Source of the DNA: DASQFI01 sp963780895
GTDB lineage: Bacteria > Acidobacteriota > Vicinamibacteria > Vicinamibacterales > SCN-69-37
NCBI GenBank assembly: GCA_963780895.1
Contig: CAWAEG010000009.1
Span: forward strand, 372,001 to 436,000
DNA length: 64,000 nucleotides
Reading direction: 5' to 3'
Shown: one piece after another, positions 44,401 through 53,843 of the stretch
How positions within the stretch are numbered: position 1 is the stretch's first letter
How the letters are laid out: each line of letters starts with the position of its first letter
The notes under the pieces: generated by a model
Seen by the model: only the letters and a program-made list of their open reading frames with translations
Told to the model about the DNA's origin: nothing
Database searches by the model: none
Program-made: the position numbers and the translations under genes

Positions 44401-44842
44401 GACTGGACGATCACCGGCGTGGTCACATGGCAGTCGGGTCATGCCGATTGCCGTGACGCAAGTCACGAACAACAACGCGTTTGCAGGATTCGGGACGCAG
44501 CGGCCGAACCTGGTCGGGGATCCCGAGCTTCCGTCAGACGAGAGGACCGCGAACCGCTGGTTCAACACCGACGCGTTCGTCGCCGCGCCGCGCTTCGTGA
44601 TTGGCTCGAGCTCGAGGAATCCGGTGCGTGGGCCCGGTTACCGGAGCCTGGATCTCGCATTCGTGCGCCGCGTGCCGCTTCCGAAACGGACCGCACTCGA
44701 AGTCCGCGCGGAGGTGTTCAACGCGACGAACACGACGCCGTTCGGCCCGCCGAACGGGGTGCAGGGATCGTCGGCGTTCGGGACGATCACAGCGGCTGGA
44801 GATCCGAGAGTGGTCCAGATCGGGATGAAATTCAGCTTCTGA
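41493..44842 (+). CDS. TonB-dependent receptor, Oar-like, with carboxypeptidase-regulatory N-domain; two frameshifts
   Basis: The N-terminus MIGRRDVWCLTCLAAALA opens a signal peptide; a frame change near 41545 leads into 'LATPARLAAQ'. Residues to about 110 are a CarboxypepD_reg-like beta-sandwich ('GGTVRDETGAPLPGATVTAT', 'GTYQIRVELNGF'). A plug region follows ('NGRSFVTLAGLAPGV', 'RTNEYLFDGISV', 'VVNLTTKSGTN'), then a long barrel. A second break near 44440 leads to the true end 'FNATNTTPFGPPNG...QIGMKFSF', with the terminal Phe of outer-membrane proteins. It probably takes up large substrates or anchors surface functions; the substrate is unknown. Confidence 0.85.
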
Positions 44843-44883
44843 AAAAGCACCGACAAGTCTGTTCAAGGCCCAGACGAGCGTTT

Positions 44884-45219
44884 CTACTTCAGAGCATTCA
44901 ACCGCTTCACCACTTCCGCTGAGACATCGAGTCCTGGATCGTAGGAAAGCAGCGTCAATCCGCCGCCTTCGGGCTGTACGGCGAAGATCGCGTGCAGGCG
45001 CTTTTCGACGCGGAGCGTGTCGAGCACCGGCACGATACGCCGCTCGAAATCGGCGAACACCTCCTGCTGCAGTTGGCTGCTCTGGACCCGGGCTTCCTGT
45101 TGCGCGAATTGCGCCTCGCGTTGCAGCCGCTTCTGCCGGCTGCCCGGGATGGCTTTAGGACGCCGACGTGTCGGCCATGGACGGACCGACCGTTCGTGGC
45201 CGGCGTCAGACGATCCCAT
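44884..45219 (-). pseudogene. 5'-truncated Skp/OmpH-like chaperone remnant
   Basis: The last 75 residues (RQKRLQREAQFAQQEARVQS, 'RRIVPVLDTLRVEKRLHAIF', 'LLSYDPGLDVSAEVVKRLNA') match the C-terminal half of periplasmic Skp/OmpH. The first 35 residues lack the signal peptide and coiled-coil start and look like read-through from unrelated sequence. Skp normally has 160-180 residues, so the 5' half is missing. Confidence 0.5.
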
Positions 45220-45241
45220 TCGTTTAGGATTGAGTCCCGTC

Positions 45242-45667
45242 GTGTGGAACCGTCTGCTCGGGGCAATCGTCGTCCTGGCGCTCGTCAGCCAGGGGCTGAC
45301 CCTGTTGATCGCCGGGCACTCCGCCTATCTCTGGGTGCAGGGACTGGAAGCCATAGCCGCATCAGTCGGCCTCCTGGTTGCCGGTCTGCGATATCTCCGT
45401 CACGATCCTCGCGCGAGCCGGTGGCCGCCGCTGTTGCCGCTGGCGGCTATTGCCCTGTCTGGCGGCGTGAAGGACATCTACGTTGCCGTGGCGGCACCGA
45501 CGCCGCTCTGGCTGATCGTGATCCTTCTCGGTTCTGTTGGTTGGCTCGTCGTCGAGTCCTCGGACCATCTTGCGCGCCGAACTACGGTCGCGATCTCCAC
45601 CCGTAACCAGCGCTCCCGCGGCCCGTCTGCAAGCCGCGCCCCGCGGGCATATATGCTTGTCGCATAT
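45242..45667 (+). CDS. Four-helix membrane protein, in frame with downstream PadR
   Basis: The GTG at 45242 begins VWNRLLGAIVVLALVSQGLT. Four hydrophobic helices are visible: 'LLGAIVVLALVSQGLTLLIA', 'GLEAIAASVGLLVAGL', 'PLLPLAAIALSGGVKDIYVA', 'LWLIVILLGSVGWLVV'. I recognise no family. There is no stop before the PadR coding region, so either the stop was lost or this is a membrane-tethered PadR. The PadR operator at 45647-45671 falls inside the junction. Confidence 0.5.
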
Positions 45668-45671
45668 ATGC
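45647..45671. promoter_or_regulatory. Twin GCATATATGC palindromes at the PadR start codon
   Basis: Two exact copies of the self-complementary decamer GCATATATGC (45647-45656 and 45662-45671), 15 bp apart centre to centre. The second contains the ATG at 45668. PadR-family repressors commonly bind ATGC-rich palindromes in their own promoters, so this is a strong autoregulatory operator candidate. Confidence 0.65.
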
Positions 45672-46009
45672 GACCCGATATGTTTGCGGAGCTGAAGAAG
45701 GGAAGCGCTGAGACGCTGATCCTCGCGCTGCTCGAAGAAGGCCCGCGCCACGGCTACGAGCTCGGCAAGATGATCGAAGATCGGACACGCGGGCGCCTGT
45801 CCTTCCACGTCGCCAACGTCTACACCTCGCTGTATCGCCTCGAGCAGGCCGACCTGATTGTCGGCCGCTGGGTCGAGAAGGCCGGCCAGCGCCGCCGGCG
45901 CTTCTACCGGCTCACCGCCGCGGGGAAGCAGCAGCTCGCCGTCCGCCGCCGGCACTGGCGCGAATTCGTCGGCGCCGTGGATATCGTGCTCCGTCCAGCC
46001 TCATCGTGA
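45668..46009 (+). CDS. PadR-family transcriptional regulator
   Basis: About 113 residues. The winged-helix region 'AELKKGSAETLILALLEEGP' with 'RHGYELGKMIEDRTRG', 'FHVANVYTSLYRLEQADLIV' and 'RRRRFYRLTAAGKQQL' is typical PadR. It is predicted to repress itself and the downstream ADOP gene through the GCATATATGC sites. The ATG at 45668 is chosen; 45653 and 45680 are alternatives. Its TGA overlaps the permease GTG start (GTGA), the usual PadR-ADOP coupling in Acidobacteria. Confidence 0.85.
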   Translation: MRPDMFAELKKGSAETLILALLEEGPRHGYELGKMIEDRTRGRLSFHVANVYTSLYRLEQADLIVGRWVEKAGQRRRRFYRLTAAGKQQLAVRRRHWREFVGAVDIVLRPASS

Positions 46010-48721
46010 CTTCACCCGATCTGTCCACCTGGATCGACGCCGTTCGCGATCGGCTCGAGTCGCTCGGGACCGACCCGCCGGATGCGGTGATGGTCGAGGA
46101 GCTGGCGGTCCACCTCGCGCAGACGTATGAGGAAGCGCGTGAGAGCGGGCTCGACGATCCGGCCGCGCGCACGGCGGCGTTGCACGTGCTCGACGCCACC
46201 GATCTGTTTCGCCGAACCATCGCGGCCCGACGTCCCGGCCTGCCGCGCCGGATTCACGCCTGGAGCGCGCAGGATGGCACCCCACCCGAGAAAGGACGCT
46301 GGATGTCTTCGCTCAACCCCGCACGCGATATTCGATACGCCCTGCGCATGCTCCTCCGGGCGCCCGGGTTCAGCCTCATCGCGATCCTGACGTTCGCCGT
46401 CGGCATCGGCATCAACACGGCCGTGTTCAACGTCGTGAATGGCGTCCTGCTGCGGCCGCTGCCATATCCGGACGCGAACGAGATCACGATGGTCTGGATC
46501 GACAATCGCCGGCAGAACATCAAAGAAGACATCACGTCGTACCCGAACTACCTCGACTGGAAACAGCAAAACACGTCGTACGCACACATGGCCGGCTTCA
46601 CGCCGTCCGCCTTCACGCTCACTGGGGACGGCGAGCCCGAGCGCCTGCAGGGCGCGTCGGTGACCGCGAGCTTCTTCGACGTGATGCGGATTGCGCCGGC
46701 GATGGGACGCGTGTTCACGGCCGACAACGAAGCCGAAGGGCGCGACACCGTGGTCGTCATCTCGCACGGCCTGTGGCAGCGGCGCTTTGGCGGCGCGAAC
46801 GATGTGCTCGGCCGGACGATTCTCCTGTCCGGCCGCTCGTACGAAGTGATTGGCGTCATGCCGTCGTCGCTGCGGTGGCCCGACAAGGCGCAGCTCTGGC
46901 GTCCCCTCGCGCCGGCCCAGCAGCTGCGCGACTCGCGCGGCTCGTTCTGGCTGCCGGTCATCGGCCGTCTGAAGCCGGGTGTCTCGCCAGAGACCGCGCA
47001 GAACGAGATGCACCAGATCGGCAATCGGCTCGAACAGGCTTTCCCGGCGAACCGTGGCTACGGCATCAACGTCGTGCCGCTCGAACGGCAGATCGTCGGA
47101 AACATCGAGCGGCCGCTCATGGTGCTCCTCGCCGCCGTTGGCTTCGTGCTGCTGATTGCCTGCGCGAATCTCGCGAACCTCATGCTCGGGCGAACGTCCG
47201 CACGGCGCAAGGAGCTGGCGATCCGCACGGCCCTCGGTGCGGGCCGCGGCCGGCTCGTGCGTCAGATCGTGACGGAGACGTTCGTCCTCGCCTGGCTCGG
47301 CGGTGTCGTGGGCGTGCTGCTCGCGTACTGGGCGACCGGCTTCTTCGTCCAGCTCGGCGGCGAAAGCATTCCGCGTCCCGATGCGATTGCCATGGACGCC
47401 CGCGTCCTTGCATTCGCCCTGCTCCTCGCGACGGTTTCGGCCTTGTTGTCCGGCCTGGTGCCCGCGCTGCAGGCATCCAGACGGAAGGTCGTCGACCACT
47501 TGCGGGAAGGCGGCCGGCAAGGCGCCGGCGTCGCCAGCCGCCGCACGCGAAATGTCCTCGTCGGCGCGGAAGTCGCGCTCGCGCTGATTCTGCTCACCGG
47601 CGCCGGCTTGTTGATCCGCACGCTGGTGACAATGCAGCAGGTTGAGCGCGGGTTCAGGCCGGAGAACCTCGCGATGATGACGGTCACCGTTCCTGCGAGC
47701 GCCTACGCTCAGGTACCGGCTGTCCGATCCTTCTACGCGCGTTTGCTCGAACGGGTCAGAGCGCTGCCCGGAGTCGAATCGGCCGCGACCGGCACGGCCG
47801 TGCTGCAACCGCTCGTGACGAACTCCACGGTCTGGTCGATCGAAGGCAAGCCGAATCCGCCACCGGAGCAGCAGGAGGAGTATCCGGTCGAAAACGTCTC
47901 GCCCGGGTATTTCGAGACCGTTGGAATGAAGATGACAATGGGACGCGGATTCACCGACGGCGATCATGACCGACGCGCAGCGGGTGGTCGTCATCAACGA
48001 GACGCTGGCGCGAAAGGGCTGGCCGGGACAGGACCCCATCGGCCGCCGGATCCGTCCGGGCGACGACACGTCGCAGGTGCCGTGGATGACGGTGGTCGGC
48101 GTGATTCGCGACGCCCACCGTTCGGAGGTGACGCGCGCCATCCGTCCGGAGGTCTACCTGGCCGCGACGCAGGCCACCCCACGAACGCAGACGCTCTTCG
48201 TGCGCACGTCGGGTGATCCCGTCGCCATCGTGCCGGCCATTCGGCGAGAAGTGCGGGCGCTCGACGCCCAGGTGCCGCTGTTCGACGTCACGACGCTCGA
48301 CGACGAACTGACCAGGACGCTGACGCAGCCGCGCTTCCAGGCGGTGCTGCTTGCCGGGTTCGCGTCGATCGCGTTGCTCCTCGCGACGATCGGCATTTAC
48401 GGCGTCACGGCACATGCGGTCAGCCAGCGCACGCAGGAAGTCGGGATTCGGATGGCGATGGGTGCAGGCCGGCGAGACGTTCTGCTCCTGCTGATCGCGC
48501 AACATCTGCGGCCGGCGCTCATCGGCCTGGCGATCGGCCTGGCCGGCGCCCTCGTCCTCAGTCGATCGCTGCAGTCGCTCCTGTTCGGCGTCGGCGCGAC
48601 CGACCCGGCGACGTTTTCGCTGGTCGCGGCGGCGCTCCTCCTCGTCGCCGCGGGCGCGTGCTGGATTCCGGCGCGTCGCGCGACGCGCGTCGATCCCCTG
48701 ACGGCGCTGCGCTGGGAGTAG
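46006..48721 (+). CDS. ADOP-type MacB/FtsX permease with prefix domain, one frameshift
   Basis: The first 80 residues are the permease prefix domain ('STWIDAVRDRLESLG', 'MVEELAVHLAQTYEEARESG'). Then come MacB core and FtsX ('RKELAIRTALGAGRGRLVRQ'), and a second core and FtsX ('TQEVGIRMAMGAGRRDVLLL'), ending 'ATRVDPLTALRWE'. The frame changes near 47960 (GGCGATCATGACC), within 'FTDGD..TDAQRVVVINE'; one indel joins the halves to about 905 residues. The partner ATPase is not present here. PadR control is inferred from the overlap and operator. Confidence 0.9.
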
Positions 48722-48796
48722 GTTTGACAGGCGCGGACGCGTGAGGCACGCTGAGCCCTGCTCCAGCTCTGCTGGATCCTATCGCCCGGAGGGACT

Positions 48797-49279
48797 ATGC
48801 GAAACACTCTGACAGCTTCCGTCGCCGGCATCGCCGTGGTGCTCGGTCTCGCGGCAGGGCAGGCGAGATCGAATGCCCAGACAGCCCAAGGCCACGTGAT
48901 CAATCCTGCCGACATGAAGTGGGGCCCGGCGCCGCCCGGACTCCCGGCCGGCGGCGAGCTCGCCGTCTTGAGCGGCGATCCCGGCAAGCCCGGTCCGTTC
49001 ACGATCTTGGTCAAGTTCGGCGACGGCTACACGATTCGGCCGCACTGGCATCCAACGGACGAGAACGTGTCCGTCGTGTCCGGCTTGATCCTGGTCGGGA
49101 TGGGCGACAAGTACAACGAGGCGTCGATGAAGCCCCTCATGACCGGCGGGTTCGCGCAACTGCCTGCCAAGAACCCGCACTTCGTGAAAGCGAAGGGCGC
49201 GACGACGCTCATGATCTCCAGCACGGGGCCATTCGAAATCACGTACGTCGATCCGCAGGACGATCCCAGAAAGAAGTGA
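48797..49279 (+). CDS. Secreted cupin-domain protein
   Basis: 160 residues. It has a signal peptide (MRNTLTASVAGIAVVLGLAA) cleaved before AQT. The cupin motif 1 is 'TIRPHWHPTDENVSVVSG', with two His and a Glu as metal ligands; motif 2 is 'LPAKNPHFVKAKGATTL'. The family is often annotated as DUF4437/cupin; substrate unknown. A GGAGGGACT sits directly before the ATG, giving a strong ribosome site. It may follow the ADOP gene in the same transcript, seventy-five bases downstream. Confidence 0.8.
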   Translation: MRNTLTASVAGIAVVLGLAAGQARSNAQTAQGHVINPADMKWGPAPPGLPAGGELAVLSGDPGKPGPFTILVKFGDGYTIRPHWHPTDENVSVVSGLILVGMGDKYNEASMKPLMTGGFAQLPAKNPHFVKAKGATTLMISSTGPFEITYVDPQDDPRKK

Positions 49280-49330
49280 AAAGCAATCGCTATCGATCTG
49301 TTGAGCGATCGCATTTTCCCCATTGCTGAC

Positions 49331-49494
49331 AGCGTTCCAGATCGGTGTCGCGCGTTCCGGCGCCCGACCTTTGCGAGCGCCGCGAGGCGGCCCTTGGCCG
49401 CCATAGCTTCAGCGGATGCGCCGATCACGCTGCCTTGCCGCAAGCCCCAGCCGGATGGCGCCAGACCACGCCACACCCCATTGCAAAATGGTCT
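49331..49494. mobile_element. Decayed TIR element
   Basis: It begins AGCGTTCCAGATCGGTGTCG and contains CGCCCGACCTTTGCGAGCGC as in the other copies. The right end (ACCACGCCACACC, then AATGGTC) is diverged. It abuts, and by two bases overlaps, the stop codon of the convergent spermidine-synthase-like gene. Confidence 0.65.
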
Positions 49495-51915
49495 AGTCCG
49501 TCACATAACGGGCCACTGACCCGCGGAGCCTCGACAGATCCAGCGGACGGCCGGTCGGGAGCGAGAGAAAGTACTCGACGAGCGGACGGTCGTCCGTGAG
49601 GATCGGTCCGGCGCCGACGAACCGGCGAAGCTCGTCCGGGCCGGCTCGGTAGAGATCGAGCAGGTCCTGGAACGTCTCGACGCCGAGCGCGCGAAACGTC
49701 GCGAAGTACTCCGGCGTCGCGAGCTTGGCGTCCACGGTCGAGCGGCTGAGCTGAAACCGGCCGTTCGTTCCCAGAAACAGGCTGCCGTCGAGCCACACGG
49801 TCGCGTCCGGAAAGACGCTCTGGAACGTCCGCGCCATCACTTTGTATTCGGCGTCGCTGCCCGAAAGCCACTGCAGGAACATCCCGCCGGGTTTCAGCGC
49901 CCGCTTCACGAGCGTGAAGTATTCGGCGGCGTAGAGGTTGTTGGACCCCGCGTGGTTCGGCAGCACGATGTCCGCCGTGATGACGTCGTACCGCTTGTCC
50001 GTGAGCATCAGATAATTCCGGCCGTCGTCGATCCGGAGATGGGCGTTGGGCAGCGCGAGCACGTCGTGATTGATGTGCCTGAAATACCGGGCGGCGTAGA
50101 CGACTGCCGGAGAGAGCTCGACGATATCGACGTTGAGCTTCGGATAGAGCGCGACGGCGCCGCCCGTCGCCCCGCCGCCAAGCCCGATGACGAGAGCATC
50201 TTTGGGATCGGGGTGGAGGGCCACCGGCAGATGGCCGATCCGCCAGTGCGTCTGGGCCATGCCGAGCGAATCGCTCGCCTGGTGGTTGCCTTCGAGGTGC
50301 AGGTTCAATCGCCCGCCCGGCTGACGGTGCACGCTCACCGTCGACTGCACCGCTTCCTGCTTCCAGAACACGACATCCTGCGGAAACCGGACGCGGAGAT
50401 AGGCGCGGAAGGGATCTTCGACTTCACGCGCGACCAGCACGATGCCGGCTGTCAGGGCCGCCGCGGTGATCCAGGTCCATCGCTTCGGGGACGGCTCTTG
50501 CAAGGGGGACGGGTTTTGCTTACGCAGGCGAAACCCGTGGGGGGACGGGTCTTGCTCACGCAAGCGAGACCCGTCCCCCATAGGAGCGCGAGACCGGACG
50601 CGAAGATAAGGCTCGCGACCAGGATGAGGCTCGTGCGGCTGCCGAAAATTGGGAGCAAGACGAACGCGGACGCGAGCGAACCGACGATCGCGCCGGAGAC
50701 GTTCAGGGAATAGAACAGGCCGACCCGGCTCGCCGTTCGGGACTCGTCCATTCCGCCGGCCCAGAGCTGCAGGCCGATGGGAAACGCGACGCCCATCAGA
50801 AAACTCGCCGGCAAGACCGCCGGCACGGCAACCGCGAGCGGGTACGCGAGCGCGGGACCCAGAATCGGCGCCAGGACCGGCTCGATCCAGTCGTAGACCG
50901 TCTGCGAGTAGTTCAGCGTCGCCAGCGACACCATCACTGCAAAGGCCAGCGCCAGCTCCAGCGCCGCCAGCACGCCGACGCGATTGAGACCCCGTCGCAG
51001 AAACGGCGTCGCGACCGCACTCCCGATCGCAATCCCGGCCAGCACCGACGCCAGCATGAGCGAAAACGCGTAGACCGTCGGCCGCGCGATCAGGACGATC
51101 ACGCGGAACCAGATCACTTCGAGCGCGAGGGTCGCGAAGCCCGAGACCACGAACACCGCGAGGACGATGAGCCGGACGCGGTTCGAAAGGCCCGATGACG
51201 TCGCTGCCAGGTCCCGCATCTCCACGGCCCCTTCCGGCTCGGGCTGGATGGCTGCCGGGTGCCCGTGCCGGCGCCCGAGCACGATCGCGACGCCACCCGC
51301 CAGGAAATTGCCGGCCGCCGCGATCCAGAACGTTCTGTTGAGACCGACGTGCGGCACGAGCACCAGGCCCGCCAGGAGCGTGCCCATGATCGCGCCCGCC
51401 GTGTTCGCGCTGTAGAGAAAGCCGGTCCGCGCGCCGACGTCCCGCGAGCGGCGCGTGACCGCCTTCACGATGAGCGGCAACGTCGCGCCCATCAGCGTCG
51501 TCGGCACGATCAGCACTGCGAGCGACATCGCCAGTCGAATGAGCGTCGTCGCGGCCGTTGAGCCGATTACCGGTGTCGCGGCCGCGGAGTACAGGCCCTC
51601 GAGGGCGACGAAGACGAGCGGCGTCGCGAGCGCCGTGATGCCGGTCAGCACTTCGATCGCGCCGAACAGGACGAGCGGGGCACGCGTTCGATCCGCCAGG
51701 CGGCCGCCGAAAAAACTGCCGAGCGCGAGGCCGGCCATGAAGCTCGCCGACACGGTGCTGGCGGCGTAGACCGTCACGCCGAACACGAGGCCGAGCAGCC
51801 GGAGCCAGAGGATTTGATAAATGAGCGCGCTGGCGCCGGAAACCAGAAACAATCCGGCCAGCGTCGGGCTCAGCCAGGGGCGATCGGCGGTTGACGAGGC
51901 AGCTACTGGCGGCAT
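49493..51915 (-). CDS. Fused MFS-like transporter / spermidine synthase-like protein, split by a hairpin element
   Basis: The N-terminal part (51915 to about 50585) has twelve or more helices in the 'GLFLVSGASALIYQILWLRL' spermidine-synthase-associated MFS family. The C-terminal part (about 50490 to 49493) is a methyltransferase-fold aminopropyltransferase-like domain ('ALVIGLGGGATGGAVALYP', 'DIVELSPAVVYAARYF', 'LRIDDGRNYL', 'YDVITADIVLP'). The 79-bp hairpin element at 50502-50580 lies between them and shifts the frame, giving 'CVSKTRPPTGFACVSKTRPP' read-through. Without it the two would be one protein of roughly 780 residues, as in other Acidobacteria. The natural substrate of these fusions is not established. 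Confidence 0.8.
50502..50580. repeat. Double GGGGGACGGG hairpin element inserted in a gene
   Basis: Unit one (50502-50538) is AAGGGGGACGGGTTTTGCTT ... AAACCCGT. Unit two (50539-50580) is GGGGGGACGGGTCTTGCTCA ... AGACCCGTCCCCC. Each is an imperfect hairpin. The family tip matches 9821 and 13229. The insertion lies inside the coding region of the MFS-spermidine synthase fusion. Confidence 0.85.
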
Positions 51916-51998
51916 TCGAAGTGGTGGGTTCGACGTTCGAGCGTTCCGAGGCACGAAGTTCGGGCTGCGAAGCAGCCCGGCTAGGTTAGGTTAGACGT

Positions 51999-52226
51999 AT
52001 GACGATGCGCAATGCCGGGCTGGCCTGCGTACTCAGCCTCATCCTTCCCGGCGTCGGACAGTTCTACAACGGCGATTTCCTGCGCGGGTTGTTCTGGTTG
52101 ATCATCACGCCCGGATTGTGGATTGGTTCCGGCGGCACGCTGGGGTGGATCTGCCACGTGATCGCCGCCATCACGGCGTACCGGCGCGCCGTCTTGAAGA
52201 ACCGTCAGGAAGTTCGGAGCAGCTGA
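51999..52226 (+). CDS. TM2/DUF5683-like small membrane protein
   Basis: 75 residues, two helices: 'MRNAGLACVLSLILPGVGQF' with the 'YNGDFLRGLFWLII' turn, then 'LGWICHVIAAITAYRRAV'. The GxGQFYNG turn is the hallmark of TM2-like domains. Function unknown. A perfect GGGCTGC/GCAGCCC hairpin lies in the 44-bp gap to the divergent gene. It converges on the DUF-type membrane protein at 52233 with a six-base gap. Confidence 0.7.
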   Translation: MTMRNAGLACVLSLILPGVGQFYNGDFLRGLFWLIITPGLWIGSGGTLGWICHVIAAITAYRRAVLKNRQEVRSS

Positions 52227-52232
52227 ACGGCG

Positions 52233-53054
52233 TCACCGTCCGTTCGCGGCCGATCCCGCCTCGCGATACCGCCGCCGGCTCAGGTCCGACGAGAGCGCGA
52301 AGGCGCAGCCCGTGACACCGAGGAGCGCGCCTGTGACCGTGCCCACGATGACCTGAACGCTCTGCTGGATCCAGTCGAGGCCGAGCAACGTGTGGCCGAC
52401 GCCGGTGAGTCCCGCGACCAGGATGATCTCGACGAGCAGGATCTGCCGCACTCGGCGGCGTCGCCGCTCGTCCGCGATCCGCTCGTCGTCGCCGACGCTG
52501 GCTTGACCGGAGATCTCGTTCCGCATCCACACTTCGTAGAGCCACAAAAACACCGGCGCGGACAGGATGAAGGTGACCCGCATCAGCAGCCGATCGGAGG
52601 GCACGTCGTCGATCCGCCATCCCAGGGCCAGCAGGCCCATTGCGGTGACGACGAACGGCACGAGGCGCAGGGGCAGCGGCACGTACTGACCGAGCCGGCG
52701 TGGCCGGAGGCTGGCCGTGCGCTCGGCCGCCCGAACGTCCCGCGCGGGTCCCGATGCCGAGTCGATCTCTCCAAGGGCCCGCATGCCGAACACTGACAGC
52801 ACCGCGAAGGCCGCCGCGTCGATCGCGCCCATCAGCAACGACGGTGGAGTCAGCACGAACGCGGTCGCCATGACGACGGGCAGAACGAGCAGCGTCGCGC
52901 GGCTCAGGTGCCGGACAGCCCGTGGCGTCGTGAATGGCGCGCCCACTTGCCCCGCGTGACGCGCGGCCACCATGAGCGCGACACGGACGACCAGCCACGG
53001 CGTGCCGGCCGCGACGCACGCGACCGCAATCTGAAGAACCTGCAGACTTTTCAT
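52233..53054 (-). CDS. Integral membrane protein paired with GntR regulator
   Basis: 273 residues, about seven helices ('VLQIAVACVAAGTPWLVVRV', 'ATLLVLPVVMATAFVLTPP', 'LVPFVVTAMGLLALGW', 'ILLVEIILVAGLTGVGHTLL'). The layout resembles the DUF1648/DUF5808-type proteins that follow YtrA-like GntR genes. The ATG overlaps the GntR stop by four bases (ATGA), so the pair forms one unit and the protein is probably under that repressor. Its substrate or partner is unknown. Confidence 0.65.
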   Translation of the reverse strand: MKSLQVLQIAVACVAAGTPWLVVRVALMVAARHAGQVGAPFTTPRAVRHLSRATLLVLPVVMATAFVLTPPSLLMGAIDAAAFAVLSVFGMRALGEIDSASGPARDVRAAERTASLRPRRLGQYVPLPLRLVPFVVTAMGLLALGWRIDDVPSDRLLMRVTFILSAPVFLWLYEVWMRNEISGQASVGDDERIADERRRRRVRQILLVEIILVAGLTGVGHTLLGLDWIQQSVQVIVGTVTGALLGVTGCAFALSSDLSRRRYREAGSAANGR

Positions 53055-53437
53055 GATCGTCGTCGCTCGGCGAACCGCGCGAGCGCCTCCTGAAAGATAC
53101 GTCCGATTTCATCGCTGGGGATACCACCGAGCACGGCCGCGGCGATGGCTTCGTTGAGCTGATCGCGCAGGCCGGTGCGCGCCACGCGCGAGACCTGGCC
53201 CGACAGCTCGCGGGCCACGACGCTCCGGCCCCGCCGGACGATCAGCAGCCGCTCGTCCGCGAGCCGCCTGTACGCGCGGGCGACGGTATTCCAGTGCACA
53301 CCGAGGTCGCCGGCGAGCTGCCGGACGGAGGGGAGCTCGTCGCCGGGGCCGATCTCGTTCTGGGCGAGCGCCTGTCGAAGCGCCGCGGCGATCTGGTCCT
53401 CGAGGGGCCGGGCACTGGTGACGTCGATCCGAATCAT
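53051..53437 (-). CDS. YtrA-type GntR-family repressor
   Basis: 128 residues. 'RPLEDQIAAALRQALAQNEI' and 'PGDELPSVRQLAGDLGVHWN' with 'TVARAYRRLADERLL' form the winged helix; a short C-terminal tail of about 45 residues marks the YtrA subfamily. It likely represses its own operon in response to envelope stress. The start is the ATG at 53437 (MIRIDVTSARP). The upstream region contains TGTATCAGACAGTGAGACA-like half-sites and the 21-bp repeats described separately. Confidence 0.85.
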   Translation of the reverse strand: MIRIDVTSARPLEDQIAAALRQALAQNEIGPGDELPSVRQLAGDLGVHWNTVARAYRRLADERLLIVRRGRSVVARELSGQVSRVARTGLRDQLNEAIAAAVLGGIPSDEIGRIFQEALARFAERRRS

Positions 53438-53471
53438 GTGGATAACTGTATCAGACAGTGAGACAGATGTC

Positions 53472-53575
53472 AACTGGCGCTGGAGGGACGGGAACTGACG
53501 TTGGAAGTACGGCGCTACGCGCTCAAGTACTGGCACTGACGCAGAGGTACGGCAACTGGCGATGGAGTACATGCT
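53472..53575. repeat. Degenerate repeats of about 21 bp upstream of GntR gene
   Basis: Successive units AACTGGCGCTGGAGGGACGG, AACTGACGTTGGAAGTACGG, CTACGCGCTCAAGTACTGGC, ACTGACGCAGAGGTACGGC and AACTGGCGATGGAGTACATG share the pattern ACTGRCG-TGGAGGTACGG. An inverted unit (GCCGTACCTCCAGCGTTAG) lies near 53682. They occupy the 406-bp gap 53438-53843, in which no gene is visible; the remainder of the gap shows nothing recognisable. Confidence 0.6.
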
Positions 53576-53843
53576 CGTCTTGATGGGTCGACCAGTCGTG
53601 ACGGAATGATCTTGAAAGCACGTAATTGGGAATCAGCAGGGCACTTGAGCGTTAGGTCACGTACTTCGTCGACAGTGCCGTACCTCCAGCGTTAGCACCG
53701 TCCTTTGCACCGGCCATGGATCGCTCCGGCGGCGCCGCTTTGACAGTCTTTCTCACCGTTTCTCAGCGCGGCCACAGGACTTCTCGCCGGTATGACTCGT
53801 AACCTCTAGTTGAACGCACGGCCCGGGAGGGCAGGAGGACATC

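Noticed and set aside
51960..51981. GGGCTGC/GCAGCCC hairpin as terminator
   Set aside because: It lies between two divergent starts, so it would be in 5' leaders; no T-run follows. Left as a note in the TM2 entry.
53472..53575. Short CRISPR array
   Set aside because: Units are degenerate, directly abutting without spacers, and no cas genes are present.
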